Assembly: GCF_022771645.1 (NCBI RefSeq)
Contig: NZ_JALFCU010000080.1
Location: forward strand, 33,496 to 97,495
Source: Selenomonas sp.
Lineage (GTDB): Bacteria; Bacillota; Negativicutes; Selenomonadales; Selenomonadaceae
Reading direction: 5' to 3'
DNA: 64,000 bases
Shown: positions 63,959 to 64,000 of the stretch, piece by piece
Numbering within the stretch: position 1 is the stretch's first letter
Layout of the letters: each line of letters opens with the position of its first letter
The notes under the pieces: generated by a model
The model's database searches: none
What the model was told of the DNA's origin: nothing
Seen by the model: only the letters and a program-made list of their open reading frames with translations
Made by a program: the position numbers and the translations under genes

Positions 63959-64000
63959 GGCACCTTCGTCAAGCGGTTAAGACACCGGCCTCTCACGCCG
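63959..64000 (+). tRNA. tRNA-Glu(CTC), second copy, truncated by the window end
   Basis: Identical to the first copy over the D arm and anticodon arm; differs at position 4 (GGCACC versus GGCGCC). Only 2 nt separate the copies. Confidence 0.9.

Overview
The window looks like chromosomal DNA of a high-GC, outer-membrane-bearing firmicute (Negativicutes, probably a Selenomonadaceae-type anaerobe). The evidence is the coexistence of lipid A and heptose genes (lpxA, fabZ, lpxC, hldE kinase) with an Rnf complex, an [FeFe]-hydrogenase maturase (HydE), a sensory hydrogenase-like protein, and firmicute-style regulation (a Rrf2/CymR-like regulator, a Mn riboswitch, a FapR-like box). The genus is inference; no rRNA gene is present.

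Layout. 0-3 kb: lpxC-fabZ-lpxA (minus strand), preceded by one copy of a ~250-bp structured repeat. 2.8-9.6 kb: a two-gene unit encoding a ~1,900-residue P-loop ATPase and a 365-residue partner of unknown function, the best candidate for an undescribed (possibly defence) system. 9.7-16.2 kb: a PflX-like radical SAM protein, the second repeat copy, hldE kinase, an [FeFe]-hydrogenase-like/GGDEF fusion, an SGNH esterase and thiD. 16.2-20.4 kb: a PepSY protein divergent from a histidine kinase/response regulator pair, flanked on both sides by very small hydrophobic-peptide genes. Each small gene has a short RNA antisense to its translation start, so both look like type I toxin-antitoxin loci. 20.4-23.3 kb: hydE, a secreted protein and metA, with a large palindrome just downstream of metA.

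23.5-42.1 kb: a large tellurium-resistance-type (Ter) stress locus, all on the minus strand. From a promoter at ~40.4 kb it encodes a TerY-like vWA protein, a PP2C phosphatase, an atypical kinase, a Ca-type P-ATPase, a tandem TerD (TerA-like) protein, three single TerD proteins and an AIM24 protein. An internal terminator follows, then a beta-helix/TerD fusion and a putative metabolite module (HpcH/HpaI lyase, ATP-grasp, PRTase/TRSP, StiP/PELOTA, HAD). TerC lies upstream under a yybP-ykoY (Mn2+) riboswitch.

42.4-64 kb: a membrane diguanylate cyclase, an M48 protease with TPR-like repeats, rnfCDGEAB, a decayed Uma2 gene, an iron alcohol dehydrogenase, an XpaC/TM2 protein, an ABC exporter with a WbaP-type sugar transferase, and cysK interrupted by an amber codon beside a divergent Rrf2 regulator. 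Then come a small protein with a structured leader, an acyl-CoA ligase, dhaL, gltX and tandem tRNA-Glu(CTC) genes. Most spacers hold clear sigma70-type promoters or intrinsic terminators, listed below.
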